The notes under the pieces: generated by a model | Told to the model about the DNA's origin: nothing | The model's database searches: none | What the model saw: the letters and a program-made list of their open reading frames with translations, nothing else | Translations under genes and position numbers: made by a program | Part shown: positions 13,701 to 25,649 of the stretch, one piece after another | Layout: each line of letters begins with the position of its first letter | How positions within the stretch are numbered: position 1 is the first letter of the stretch | Assembly (NCBI GenBank): GCA_027886175.1 | Contig: JAJNNQ010000137.1 | Coordinates: 6,266,001-6,330,000, forward strand | Direction of reading: 5' to 3' | DNA: 64,000 nucleotides | DNA from: Phylloscopus collybita | Lineage: Eukaryota > Chordata > Aves > Passeriformes > Phylloscopidae

Positions 13701-14664
13701 CTCCCTGTGATCCTATCTATTCATACAACACCCTACCCCAGTTGTAGGACACACCTGAGGTGGCCTTTACCTCTCCTAACTTTGGTCCCTTTATGTGAGT
13801 TTGTCACTTGGACTCCTTTTGTCATAGCTGGAAGGAAATGAGCACTTGCAAGATCTGAGACACCAGACCTGCTTTAGCTCCTTATTTTACTGGGGGTTGA
13901 ATGGAACCTGAAAGTGTCAATGTCTCTCCACCAATTACAAAACATGAAAACTGGCCACTCTTTTTCTGCCTTGCCAGCTCTCAGAGGTTTTCCTCTGTCC
14001 CTTGGTAGCTGTATTTAATTATCTTGTTTTTGCTAGCATCCCTTTTGGCATTCCCACCCCCAGCTCTTTGTTCTCACTGTCTTGTGTCTTTGAATTGTTC
14101 AGCATGGTTGACCAAGCCTAGGCTGCTCCACAGATCTCATCTTCTCCTTCTCCACAAAGGCTCTCTGAGGGTCATCAGCACAACCTGACTCTCATGGGAG
14201 TGAGATGGGAGTTCTCTACAGCTGATGGCACCATGTGGAGGGTGACAGCCAGCACCAGGGCTTTCCTTCTGCTCCAGGGCTGTCCATGGCAGTTGGATTC
14301 CTGGGTTGGGCTCAAAAAATGACTCAAGGACTCATGAAAGCCCTCATCACTGTGGGCTGCTAAATTTGAAGGTGCTGCTTCTGGGTCATGAAACACTCGA
14401 GTAGAAGGAACTGGTTGTTGAAAGTTGACTGTGGGGATTGTGGTTATGCATTTACCCTCTTTTAGAGCTGTCTGTAGGGACCTGATGTTATCTGCTGCTC
14501 AAGACATGATGCAGGACTACATCATTCACTGGGAAGGCCTGGTATGATTATTTTTCACTTCTCAGTTTCAGAATTGTCTAAACAAAACCTGAAGCGAGCT
14601 ACCTAATTAGATCTCTTTTATGGAGCAATCCTGCTAAGCAACCTCAGCTTTTATTGCAGATCAA

Positions 14665-14785
14665 GGGGCCTGATTCTGCTTCTCTTCCCTGCACTGCCAT
14701 AACTCACGCTGACTCCAGTGGTGGAGGGTGAAGCTTTAAATCTCCTGCAAACTGGATGCTGAGGAAAAACTGGGGGATGCTGTTG
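14665..14785. mobile_element. Decayed palindromic MITE (Harbinger-like), putative
   Basis: The left end reads GGGGCCTGATTCTGCTTCTC and continues to GACTCCAGTGG. This recalls the arm of palindromic MITEs common in turtle and crocodilian genomes (GGCCTGATTCTGC... CACTGACTTCAGTGG, from memory). The right half to about 14785 (CTGGATGCTGAGG then ACTGGGGG) is consistent with a decayed inverted arm but weak. It is non-autonomous and non-coding. Confidence 0.35.
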
Positions 14786-16136
14786 TTGCCAGAGAGAAAA
14801 TCATTAGGAGCTGTTTCAAAGAACCAATTTCTCAGATAAATAAACACATGGCAATACCCATTATATTGCAGGGGGTGAGGTTAGCACCCACACTTCTGCA
14901 TTATGTATGATTTGTGACTGCTCTGGGTATGAACTTGCTTCTTGCTCTTCGATTAGCAAGCCCGGGCAGCCTGGCAAAGCCACACAATTTATTGCTGCTG
15001 TAGAGGTTAATGGATCACTTTACATGTTGATAATGTCTTATTATTGCAATTGTTATTAAGAAAAATGTAACACAGACACTGGGAGTCGATAGCAACTGCA
15101 AGAATGTTTGTTTGATTACTGCAGGGAGGGGGACTGCTGCCTGCAGGGCTCATGGTGCAAATGGTGCTTGAAGCAAGTTCCTCACAACCATCTTCCTGCA
15201 CCCCTCCTGTCTCCAGACTGTCCTCAGTCCCAGCTAAGAGATGGCTACTGTTTACTAGTGTTGGTGACATGAGAAAATTGGAAGGTTAATGGTGTAATTG
15301 CCCAAAAAATGGACAAATTTCACAGCTATTTATGCCAGAGCATGCTAGGACTAGATCCAAAGTCACACTTCATCCTTGGCATCAGAGATCTGTGGGACAT
15401 TGATAGTTGGATTATTCTGTGATTGTGTGGAGTCTTATACTTTGGAGGGAACAAATCACCAACCAACAAATCACCAAGGCTTCTGGAAGTTGTATTTCTA
15501 ATCCTTTCTAAGTGGGAAGATGGAGGAGGATGCTACTAAAATGGCTCCATGTCCCTCTCTCTCAGCTTCTCTATCTGTAACATGAAAAATTACCAGTGCT
15601 GATTTTATTGTTGTTTCACTATTAATAATAAAGATCTGGGTCAACTAAAACAGCTTAGTTTTAAGAGCTGGAATCTGTGGGTATTGGTAGCCACCACTCC
15701 AAATCCTCACTGGGACATGATGGCCTTGTCCACCTCCCAGTGCCATCCCCATTGCCAAATTCCACCAGGGAGCTCTGTCTCCTGTGGTGCCACTGGCCAA
15801 GAGACCTGACCCTCATTTCAGACCCTTCAGTCGTAGTATTTGAGTCCCTCTCTTTCAATACCCAGCTTTAGATCTGTCTGGCTACAGGAGTTTGACTCCC
15901 ATCTTAATTCTGGCTCATCCCAGGTAATTTCTTCTGACTGAGTTTCATACTCTTGCTGTTTTGGTGTTAACTCTGCCAGAACCTGACAACATGTGGAGGG
16001 AGAAGAGCAGCTGTTTCTCTGGGTGATGGAGGAGTCTGGAGCATGGCAAATCTGGATTGCTACATCCACCCAGGGCAAAGCAATCACAGCCCCCCTCCAT
16101 GCCAGAAAGCACTCACAAATATAATTTCATCAGATA

Positions 16137-16141
<5 letters not shown>
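14786..16141. other. Non-coding stretch
   Basis: No gene is seen. AT-rich unique sequence at 14820-15100 is followed by short chance frames. One possible MIR fragment lies at 15545-15650. Confidence 0.55.
15545..15650 (+). mobile_element. Possible MIR SINE fragment
   Basis: CTCTCTCTCAGCTTCTCTATC followed by TGTAACATG and then an AT-rich tail with ATTGTTG resembles the 3' half of MIR (CTCAGTTTCC..ATCTGTAAAATGGGG..GGGTTGTTGTGAGG). The match is short and decayed. Confidence 0.3.
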
Positions 16142-16183
<42 letters not shown>

Positions 16184-16266
16184 ATATGTTATATATGTAG
16201 ATATAGATATTTAAAAATATATTTAAAATATTTTTATATATACATATACATGTGATTGTATATTTT
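16142..16266. repeat. (AT)n microsatellite with decayed AT-rich flank
   Basis: The stretch 16142-16180 is perfect alternating AT (39 nt). It is followed by imperfect TATA/TTTAAAA-type sequence to about 16266. Length polymorphism or slippage is likely. Confidence 0.95.
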
Positions 16267-16991
16267 TCTGTGGAGTGTGGTGGGAGGAAGCCTGAGGAAC
16301 CAGGTGTGAAAACAGATGTTTGCAGGAATGTAGAAGGAGATATGGATTGTACTGTGGATTGCCAGGATGTGTTTGGATGGGCTCTAAGACCCCAGGAACC
16401 ATTGGAGATAAATTGCCTGTTGTCTTGTAGATGATATCTGGAGTGGGCCAGCACACAGGGTTCATGGTTTAAAGACTTCATCTGAAGGGTTTTTTTCTCT
16501 CCTGGAATATCCACTACAGCTCCATCATGCCCATCCTCAGAATTCAGTCTCCTTTTTGACACCAGCTGATGTTTGACTACTTCAGGCTCACTTTCCTCAC
16601 AGGATTATTACCCCTTAGCCTGTTTGCCTGAAAGTTTTTGGGTTTTTTTAGCAGGTCTAAAGCCACATCCACAATGCAAGGAAAAGCATCCCTCAGTGGG
16701 GCAGGCTCCACAACCCTTCTCATTTTCAACCCCTTCCAGATCTCCCACGGAAAGTGCCCCATGCATGCTGGGCATGGTATATCCTGGAGGTTTTCTCTAC
16801 CTGTGCCTAAGGCAAGGCCTGGAAGGCAGCAAGGTTGATCCTGAGGTTTCCCTCAAAGGTCTCATTCACAGACTGCTCAAGAATTAGTGTGTCCAGAGGC
16901 AAGGAGGGTTTAGCTCAGGGATGCCTTTTGCAAGCCATGAAACAAGGATTCGGAGTCTGCATTTCATATCCAGACTCCCTTTTCCCTGTAG

Positions 16992-17467
16992 CACACCCAG
17001 GGGACCTGCTGAGCTTGTCCCTGCACTGCCTCCCTGCTTTGGTCCCTGTCTCCCTGCCCAGCCTTCCCCAGGCAGCCCAGCCCCAGCTCATCAGGCGGCT
17101 GGGGAGCAGCCCGCCGGCGATGACAGCTAATTATGAAATGTCATGTCAGAGGCTTCCCTGTTATCTCATCTCGTGCAGCCCAGCAGAGCTCTGCAGTGCC
17201 CTTTGGAACCAGGGGAGAGGAAGTGTCAGTGCAGCAGCAGCTGCTTCTCTGACAGCGGGGCGACACGCGGCCAGAACACCGTGTCCTGGAAGGAAGCGGC
17301 AGCTCGCGCCGTGTAGATGCAAACCTCTGGTTTCCACAAAAAAGAAAGAGAGAAATAAATGTTTTAAAAAGTGTTCTCGTGTCATGCTAGCTTTCCAGAG
17401 GAAGTGTTTAACACATCTGCTGGCGAGGCTTCCCGTCATCCCTGCAAAACTGCTGAATTCACTCCAG
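16992..17467 (+). other. Candidate exon or CpG-rich regulatory patch
   Basis: This is a 476-nt open segment inside the longest open frame of the window (16835-17617, 260 codons). It has a strong acceptor on the left (CTTTTCCCTGTAG, AG at 16990-16991) and a strong donor on the right (CTCCAG|GTGAGT, intron from 17468). The segment carries about 14 CpGs between 17096 and 17312, far above the local background. The translation is rich in Ser, Leu, Cys and Arg with an Ala run. It shows no domain I recognise and does not look like a typical conserved protein. Alternatives are a non-coding RNA exon, a CpG-rich enhancer with fewer stops because of its GC content, or chance. Confidence 0.25.
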
Positions 17468-20368
17468 GTGAGTTCCTGCAGGAGAATTGAGCTAAAAAGC
17501 TTGTCCAGAGAAAAACTGGCCCAATCCTATAGTTTTCCTTCAGTCTGCATTACTGCAGAAGCCAAATTACATCAAGGTGTGTTAGTCTGTGCTCAGCTAT
17601 GTCTCAGTTTTCGTTAGAAACTTGTGGTTGCTTCTCATTTGTTGTCTGCTATAACCTTTTACACTGTGACAAAAGGGGCTTGATAGTTTGGTACAAGCTA
17701 TTAAAGTGAGCTTTGTCAGGGTCCACTGATCCAGGAATGGGTTACTGCCCCTAAGGTCCAAGAAACATTAAAACTAAGTTTCCTCAGAAGAAAAAAAAAG
17801 GTAACTCAAAGCTCCATAGACCACAATTTCCCAATTTTGTAAGTAATCACCTGGTTTGGAGCAGTGGAGGGCACCAAAGAATTGGAAGAAGAGCATTACA
17901 GTGACAGATGGCTCCGCTCTTTCAGCAATAAACCTGACACAGATGAAGATGCATGGCATGGAGCAGACTTCAAGATCATTCCCAGGAGAGTCCTGTTACC
18001 TCACAGTCTGCCCACAGCTCATCCAGTCTGGCCCCATACTCCTCACCAAAATACCCATCTTCCTGCAGCAAAACACTTGGTAGTGGATCAGTGACCTTGG
18101 ACAAATCTGGCTGCTAGAATGCTCTGTAACAGCCAGAGCTTGACGCTTTGCCCTTCCTTCATATTGAGTTTTATGTTTACTTTTCTGTATCCAGTATATC
18201 CAGAGGTTATTTTTAGCATTGCTAAATGAATAGGTGGTTTAAGATCAAACACAGTGGCAAGGCAAGGTGATGTATGAGTAAAGCCTGAAAATTGTGCCTG
18301 AGAGTGGTGATTCTGCATGTGGAGTTTGATCTACATTATCCAAAATTCTTCCTGCCTTAATTCATAGGTAGGTTTTAGAAGAGCCCAGCTAGTTACAGTT
18401 GCTCATAAGGGAAAGCCTTTCTCCTTGATTTACATAGAGGCTAGATTGCATTCCCAGCCCTGAGGTGAGAAGTGAAGCCTGGACATGCTGCCCCTGGGTC
18501 GTACAGCCCTGGGTTCTGCAGAGCACACAGCTGGGACACTACTGCAGTGTCCCCTGCACAATGCTGCTCACACACCCCAGCTCCTCCAGACCCAGCTGTG
18601 CTCAGGGGTGGCACAGCATGGCACTGCACAGACATGTCCCTGCATCACAATTTCAGCTGTGACTGCACTCTCCCAGCTGGGGGTGTTCCACTGGGTTTCT
18701 AGAATTACAAATTTGAGAGACCAGTTAAAAACACATCCTGAGAAGAGCTCCACTGGTTTCACAAACTGAGGTCACCTGCACCTCTGGAGGACGTGGCCCA
18801 CATTTTGTTTGGCCAACTGTCACCCTCATTGCAAAAGCCACCAAACACCAAACCCAAAAACTCATGAGGAGAGGCATTTAGATGGAATCAAGGCATGGAC
18901 ATTAAAACAGACAATGGGACATGAAGAGCCAAGAAGATATGATTCCCTACTTCCCTTACTGGGAAGTGTTCCCAGCAAGACAGGAGGCTTTTCATGCCCT
19001 TCCAACACAACCAGACACATGTAGGATTGTTCAACCTCAGGCAGCCTTGGCTGTCTAGATGTTGTCAGTCTCTGAGATTCTGCTTGGAGCTGCCCTGTGA
19101 CAAAATGCTTTAAGCACCCACTGTTCAGTGACACCTGCCCCAGGAGGGTCTCAGTCCCCCAGGTGTCAAACACCCGAGTCGGTGGAGCAACACTGAGCTA
19201 TAAATAGACCAAGAGGAATCGTGGTGCCAAGTTTATCCCACAACATTTGCAAATACTCCAAAGAAAGCACTGGCCCCTTCCCACACAAAATAACTTTCAC
19301 AGCGTGCTGTGGTCATGAGAGGCAGATGTTACATCTTTGCTTGTCATGGGGATTTAAATCCTTGGGGATTTTCTCTGGGATCCACAGTACTGAGAGCTGG
19401 GAAAAGGAGTTGAACCCAGAGTGGAAAGTAATCATTAGGTTCAGATATTACAGCCCAAAGAGTATTTCAGTATTTCATGCCCTGTTTAGAGGCTTTCACA
19501 GGGCAGTCTCCAATAATGTTGTTCTACCCCAATCTCAGCAGCCTGGGAAAGGGGTAAAGGCACTTTCCAAAGTACTGAGAGGAGATGCCAGCACAGAGAA
19601 ACTTGAACCCATTTCACAGCACAGGTGGACACCTCAATAACTGGACCACAGGCTAGAAATCTGGCAAGATCTCCTGTTTTTCACTTTTGTGGTTGATGCC
19701 TAAGATTCCTCATCACTAGACCCTGAAAATTGAATTATTCCATTTAAGGGATGCCAAAAAACTCTTCTGAAAATTCAGAATGTCACTTGCCATGTTATTA
19801 TAGCCTGAATTCAGAGAGTACAGATCACCTTGGCGTGACTTTTTTTTTTTTTTTTTTTTTTTCACAAAGACAAATGAAGTGGCAATTCCTCACTATTATT
19901 TTCCATCCCCTCCCACCAAAAAACCTTCCAAAAATGACCATCTCTGACCTTTAGGTGAAATTCATCAAGCTGTGTTGGAAAAGGCAAGAATATGTTTGGA
20001 AATGATTTGATATTTTTAAGAAAGTTTAACATGAGATGATAAAGACAGATTCTTATCTCAGATGTGTAGAAGCAAATCATACATTGCTTCACTGAGCTTT
20101 GATGATTCCAAGGAAGCAATCCCAGATCAACACAGGTTTAAAGTATTTGATACATCCAGGAGTAACAAACTGGTTTCTCTTGAAAACACAGCTGTTTTGC
20201 TTGTTCCTCCATCTCTTAAAAAATAACCCAAGAGTCAAAACTGTAATCTAATAGCTGTCAAAATCCTAAAGTCAAGGACACTTGATGTCAAGCAATGCAC
20301 AATTTAGATCTCTGTCAATACAACAGTTTTACAGAGATATTCCTCAAACTGACCAAATCTCTCCTCCT
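17468..20368. other. Non-coding stretch with T23 run
   Basis: No gene is recognised. It holds a 23-T run at 19840-19862 and ordinary short open frames. Confidence 0.55.
19840..19862. repeat. Poly-T tract (23 nt)
   Basis: An uninterrupted T run after GGCGTGAC. I see no polyadenylation signal or target-site duplication to mark it as the tail of a retrocopy. Confidence 0.95.
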
Positions 20369-20430
20369 TTCCACATCAAATTTGTAGATGATACAAAAAA
20401 AACAGTGCAAAATCTATCCTGCCTCACACT
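20280..20430 (+). mobile_element. Possible non-LTR reverse-transcriptase scrap
   Basis: CATCAAATTTGTAGATGATAC encodes IKFVDDTK. This resembles the catalytic FADDTK motif of CR1/L3 reverse transcriptases, and the upstream residues (FYRDIP..) sit at a plausible spacing. Sequence after 20430 no longer looks like CR1. If real, it is a very old, dead fragment. A chance match is possible. Confidence 0.25.
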
Positions 20431-20629
20431 GTTCCAGTTTTGCATGTTAAGGCTTGCAGGAGATGCAAAGCTAGACCACAACATATTGGTAGAGTTGGAT
20501 TACACACAGTTTATCAGGAAACGTAAAGAAATCAGGTCAGTGTAACACTTTGGATATGCCATAAAATTTGCATACTGCCTTCTGGATTCTTGGCATCTCA
20601 ATTTAAAAAGGAAATGATGGCTTACTTAC

Positions 20630-20767
20630 AAACACATCCATTAGTAGGTGCTCCAGTGTCACTTCAATATCCTCTAATTTAGCTGCTAAAGTCATTGTGA
20701 AGTCAAACAGAGGGAAGCTGTCAGAAGTCGCAATCCAAAGCGTCAGTGGCCAGATCTCGTTCTCAGA
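20630..20767 (-). other. Candidate reverse-strand coding exon, unidentified
   Basis: On the reverse strand, CATTTGTGACAG ends an intron-like sequence at 20768. Then 138 nt (46 codons) stay open in phase 0, and a good donor, GTGTTT|GTAAGTAAG, begins at 20629. The frame stops immediately outside both proposed splice sites (TGA just before the acceptor CAG; TAA nine codons after the donor). The residues (for example TLAAKLEDIEVTLEHLLMDVF) are balanced and acidic, unlike most chance frames here. An internal ATG in a fair context (CACAATGA) would allow a first coding exon starting MTLAAKLED. I do not recognise the protein. This is the best single coding candidate in the window, but chance is not excluded. 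Confidence 0.33.
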
Positions 20768-23700
20768 CTGTCACAAATGAGTTTCTCACAGATAAGGAAA
20801 ATCCAAGAAATCAAAACTTAACATCAGAGTCCAGATGACGCCTGGACTCGGTGCCGGCTGTCAGCCCTGCTCGCAGGACTGAGGGTTATTCCATGTGTGC
20901 AGGATGGGAGCAGAAGCTGCAGTGTGTGTGCTGCCTTCCTTTCAGAGCTCCCCAGCCAGAAGCATGGAGTTATATCTGGGAAACCACAACAGAGGGAGGG
21001 AGAGACACACACACAGAAGGAGAGAGAGGGGAGGAATGGAATAAACTGCCTTTGACTATGACTGATATTTATAGGACTGCTTGTTTTTGACTCCAGTCCA
21101 TTTCTCTGTTCATTTCTGACCTTTCACAAATGGCCCAGCACACTGGAGCGTATTGTACAACAGGGGCAGCGGGTCCCACAGAAGTTGGCTGTGACCAGTG
21201 CTGGGCCAATTCACACAAGCACTCCATCAATAGCTCTTTGTCACAGCATACCAGGCTCTGCACTGTAGTGAGTGACAGAGGAGAGCACAGACGTGTAAAA
21301 AACAAGGAAACAAAAGTTGTTTGGATACTAATTCTTTCCTAAGAGTATTAATAGATCCCCTTACCCACTCCTCAAGGCACTGGTGTGCAGTGGTGACTGC
21401 TGAGGTTAGGTATGGAGGGGAATAATCTCAAATAATACTGCAGGGTTTGACCCTGCAAACACTGCTTCTGACACATACTCCCACCACTCAACCCTTTCAG
21501 CTCTGCAGCATCCCTGTCCCCATAGGACTTCTCAGGACTAGACCCTTCCATTTACTGAATTCATTGAAAGTTTAAAGCATGAGCCCAAGTTCTTGCTGCT
21601 CCTCCACACATCTGCTCCCACTTAACTCAATGGAGAAAAGGTTTCTGCTTGTTTAGCACTTTGTAGCTCTCACAGCTCCACATGGACTGGGGAAAGTATT
21701 GATGGACATGACCCAACCAAAGCAAAACCCAGTGCAGGTTCCCTTCAAGGATTTTGCATAATGTTAACTGGAACCAACTAGAAAGGAAACCGAGGCACAA
21801 ACAGGAGAAATACTGGTAGTCTGTATCTGGCCAGCACTGGTGTCAAAGTCTTCTGCATCCTAGACAGTGCCAGGCAGTTCATCCAACTGCCTTTCATGAT
21901 GTTCACCTTGCTCAACCAAATTATTTTTCATTTATTTGACATGTACCCACATAGTTTGAAATAGGAGAGTGAAATGTTGCAGGTGATCTATTCCAGACAG
22001 TGGACAAAAAAAATCCATGAGGCTGCTCTAAGGCTTCAGAAGCTGAAGACCAATATTATTTATAAAGGTGTGAGATGGATAGAATAGATGGAGCTTAGAA
22101 GAACCTCTAGTCATAAATTCCAACTAAATATTCTCAGAGTTATAGCTGAAATCACATTTTCAGACATGCACCCATTAGCACCTGATCAGGAGCTGCCTCT
22201 GATGGCCGAGTTTTACTAGACAACAACCTGATGGACCATTTGGGACATGTTATGATGGATGCTTTCAACAGCAAAGAAGGACAAGTCATTCGTTTTCCAG
22301 CTGGACCAACTCTCATTCACACATGGCCATACATCAGATAATAGGTTGACTGCTCCAGAAATAAACCCAGCATGGGAAGCTTGTCTACTGCAAAAAAGCC
22401 TGTTAATCATTCACATGCTGCCCTTTCATTAAAGCTTTGACAAAGTGTCTGTCTTCACCAGTGTGAGTGGAGGGGTGTTTTAATGAGAGTGGATCAAAAC
22501 AAAGAGGAATACATTTGGAGGGAAGGTGCTGGAAACCCAGGGAATTCAGTAAGGCAATGAATGGGCTGGTGTGCATGGCCACAGGGCTCACCACAGACAG
22601 GATTTCACATGTTCTGCTCTCTAGGAAGTATCTGCAGAAGAAGACCTGACTGCTGGTAAGGTCTTCATCCTCTCCAGCATGCGTGGAAATTCAGAGATTC
22701 CTGGAATCTATGATTTCTACACAACCAGGCTGGGTAATAGGACACATGGCTGGCCTTCTACAGGTCCCTGGCCCACAGAGATCAGTGTCTGGGCTGTGTC
22801 AGATGAGCCAGCAGTGGTCCAGCTGGACTGAATCATGCATTTGTCCACCTCTAACTGACCCAACTACTGTCCAACCATTTGACCACAACAAGAACTTCAC
22901 TGGAATCAAACATGTGATCACTTCTGTCCTCCCCACCCCATTTATTGCACAAAGGCTAAGTGTTAAATACTGAAATACGAAATTAAAGATTCTTTTCTGT
23001 AGGCTCCCTCTGTGCAATAGAACAGGGCAAGCATGTCACTTGTGCCCCTTGACAGTCCCTGTAGCTGCATTGTGTTGGTTGCAGAGATAAACAACAGGAG
23101 ACATCTTCCAGGGTCAGAACCCAGTGTCCACGTGACAGACTCTTTGACTCCAACACAGGCTCATTTTTGTCTTCAGAAGGATGAATTTCAAGATTATTTC
23201 AAAACTGATGGAGAAAATAGTGTCAGGCACAAGAAAATGGCTTAGGGGAGCACATAACGCCTTCCCTGATGCCCACTCAAGAAACATCTGGCACTAAAAA
23301 CACCACGTGCTCCACTGGCAGTGGCAAGGAGGATGAATGAACTCCTGGGTTCTCACCCAGGCTCAGCTCTACATGGCCTGGGATTCTCTTATTTCAACAA
23401 TATATATTGATATAGCAGCTCTTAGGCTCTTGCAGTTGCAATATTCAGCTGAGCAATTCTGCTGCTGATCGATATTAACTGTCTGTAGAGATGGTCAGAA
23501 GTTTGGGTAAAAATGCTGTTGCTGGGAAAAGTTCCTTTGCTGAAACTCCTCTGGAATGTTCCTGACTCCCAGACTGCAGGGCATTTTGTACTTAAGGTAT
23601 AACTCTTTCCATTTTTCCTTCAAATTGCAATAAAATTTAAGATTCAAAGCACAATGGGAAAAAAAAAGTAAAATATAGAAAATGTGCTGAAGAAAAAAAA

Positions 23701-25649
23701 AAAAAATCACCATGTTCCAGTGATAACCGAAGCAGTTGGTGTAGCTGTGGTAAAATTATACTGACGGTGAAAAAAAAGGGCACCAAAGTGTAGAAAGCTG
23801 TTTCACTCAACCCTGAAATCACTCACTCAACCTTGAAAAAGCAGATAGCAGAAATCAGAGTCACAAAATCAGATCAAAGCAAAAGAACTTCTTCATAAAA
23901 GCTCTGTATCTATCCCATTTGATCTCTTCTAGCTCTTGCTTCAATGTTGCTTACCCCAAGTGACCTTTCTTATGGAGATAGCCACTCAAATAGAGTAAAC
24001 AAGAAAGAATTTCCTTGAGTTCCCCAGGGATTTTTCCCAAAACCTCTGTGCATGTGGATTACAGGAGCACACAGAAATGAGATCACGTGTGACAACAAGA
24101 AGTCTAACCTGGTTAATTCTTTAATGCAGTAGGTCCAAACAGTTTCTTTATTAAATCATTATTTCCATCTTTTCTAATTTCTGAGAATGTATTACTGTGG
24201 CCTTTGCAAGCATGAGACCTATTTAAAGCAGAGTATCCATCTGACAACACACCAGGGTATTTCTGCAGAACAGGATGTTCTTCTACACCCACATTTTCTC
24301 CTCACTTCCTTCCTAGTTTTCTTGGACCATTTGGGAATAAGATACCAGAAAAGAGCTCAGAAGGGGAGATTATTGTAGCATTTTTGCCAAAATGAGATTT
24401 CAGCAAAATATGCTGTTTTTCAAAAGCTGAAGTGTTATCTGGGGACACCCTGGTCCCAGAATTGTTTTCTTAGGGGAGTTCCAGGGGTGAAGGTGGTTGG
24501 TGAGGAAAGAGCTGTCCTGCAAGCACTGGCTGACAAAAGACAGGAGTTTAAAAACAGAAAAAAAAAAGTTTACTAAGTGAGGCCAAAAGTTGACAAGAAA
24601 GGGTTAATGAGCTGATCTGAGTTTAATTACTCCCAGGATGTTATGTTTGGGCCAGCCCAGCTTGCAGAGACTGGAGATGAAGAGTCCAGGGAGGATGGGA
24701 AGGCTATTTGTCCTCGTTATGAAGCAAAAAACATTCCTGGGCCATGGAGCCCTCTAGGAAAGGTGTCCTGGTTCTTCTCTTCTGCTCTAGCCAAGGGATC
24801 AAGGCTTCAGTCGTGAACCTGTGTGACAAATATGGGTAGAAGTCCATTTGGGGCAGTGCTTTTGTCATCCCATAGGTGTGGGATGGGCTCCAACTCAGCT
24901 GTGGCAAGGCAGGCTGTCTTTCTACACAACTGGTAGAGAATTTTTATGAACTTTTTTGCTTGAAATAATCCAAGTGAGGATTTGAAGATGAATCTTTTTT
25001 ATCTCCTCCACAAGGTTTTTCTATGCTTTCTCCTCTCAGCAAAGAGTTGTTCTCTTTGGAGAAGGTGAAGAGGGACATCCCATACTCTAGGTAAACTTGG
25101 ATAACAGGGAACCATCAGCTTCCAAAATCTTCCTTCCATCTCCAGTTTCCCTTTCCACACAAAAACCTGGACACAGGAACTGATCAACCTGTCATCTCCA
25201 GGTTGGATTGTGGTAACTCACTGAATCTGGAGCTGACTGTGAAGCTGATCGGGTTCCAGCTGGCCCAGGGCACAGCCATCTGCCCTCACCTTGGATCATG
25301 GTGCTGTAAGTCAGCCCCAACCTGCAGCAGCTTTCAAAGTCACCTGAAGGCCTTGGCGATAATTTTTCAATGAATTAATTAAACTAGTGCTGCAGCAAAG
25401 GCTGGACCTCAGCCTATGTCTCCACCTCAAATCTCTGATCCAGGATGAAATGCAACAGCCTCATCTGATGAAGACATCCAGCTGTGATGCATCTCCAGAG
25501 AAGGAATCTTGCAAACCTTGAGTTCATGCAGTCAAGGCAACAAGCAGGGAGATGATTTTGAGTTTTCTCCAGGGATCTGAGTGAGGACACACATTGCTCT
25601 ACCTATTAACAGGCAGTCTGTGAAAGAGGGAGAGCACTGAGGGAGCACA
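20768..25649. other. Non-coding stretch with one MIR fragment
   Basis: No gene is supported. A purine-rich run with (CA)n lies at 20990-21038, a short A-rich run near 23692-23706, and a small tandem duplication at 23802-23837 (TCACTCAACCYTGAAA twice). One MIR-like fragment is listed separately. Confidence 0.55.
21783..21895 (-). mobile_element. MIR SINE fragment, reverse orientation
   Basis: AAGGAAACCGAGGCACAAAC, then CAGGAGAAAT, then a GTCTTCTGCATCC/AGACAGTGCC stretch. This follows the reverse complement of the MIR 3' half (AAACTGAGGCACAGAGAGGTTAA ... TCCTGAGTCC...AGTGC). It is diverged, as expected for an ancient tetrapod SINE in a bird. Confidence 0.5.

Larger units (their letters stand above)
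5644..14664. other. Unique non-coding stretch with two microsatellites
   Basis: There is no gene I can support. Open frames such as 6644-7141 (reverse), 9975-10397 and 11488-11898 have no recognisable domain, and their lengths are ordinary for this composition. The stretch contains an (ATT)n tract, a (GT)n(GA)n tract and a 14-bp perfect palindrome at 9490-9503. A possible reverse-strand exon lies at 7640-7741. Confidence 0.6.

Noticed and set aside
18090..18120. GTGACCTTGGACAAATC, like the MIR 5' half
   Set aside because: The match is too short, and neither flank continues as MIR.
22403..22627. Reverse segment with a strong acceptor (GGTCTTCTTCTGCAG) followed by a long open frame
   Set aside because: The frame has no recognisable domain, and short segments after good acceptors occur many times by chance here.
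25262..25385. Reverse CCAAG|GTGAGG donor with an open frame
   Set aside because: No clear acceptor or recognisable peptide. A chance frame is the likelier explanation.
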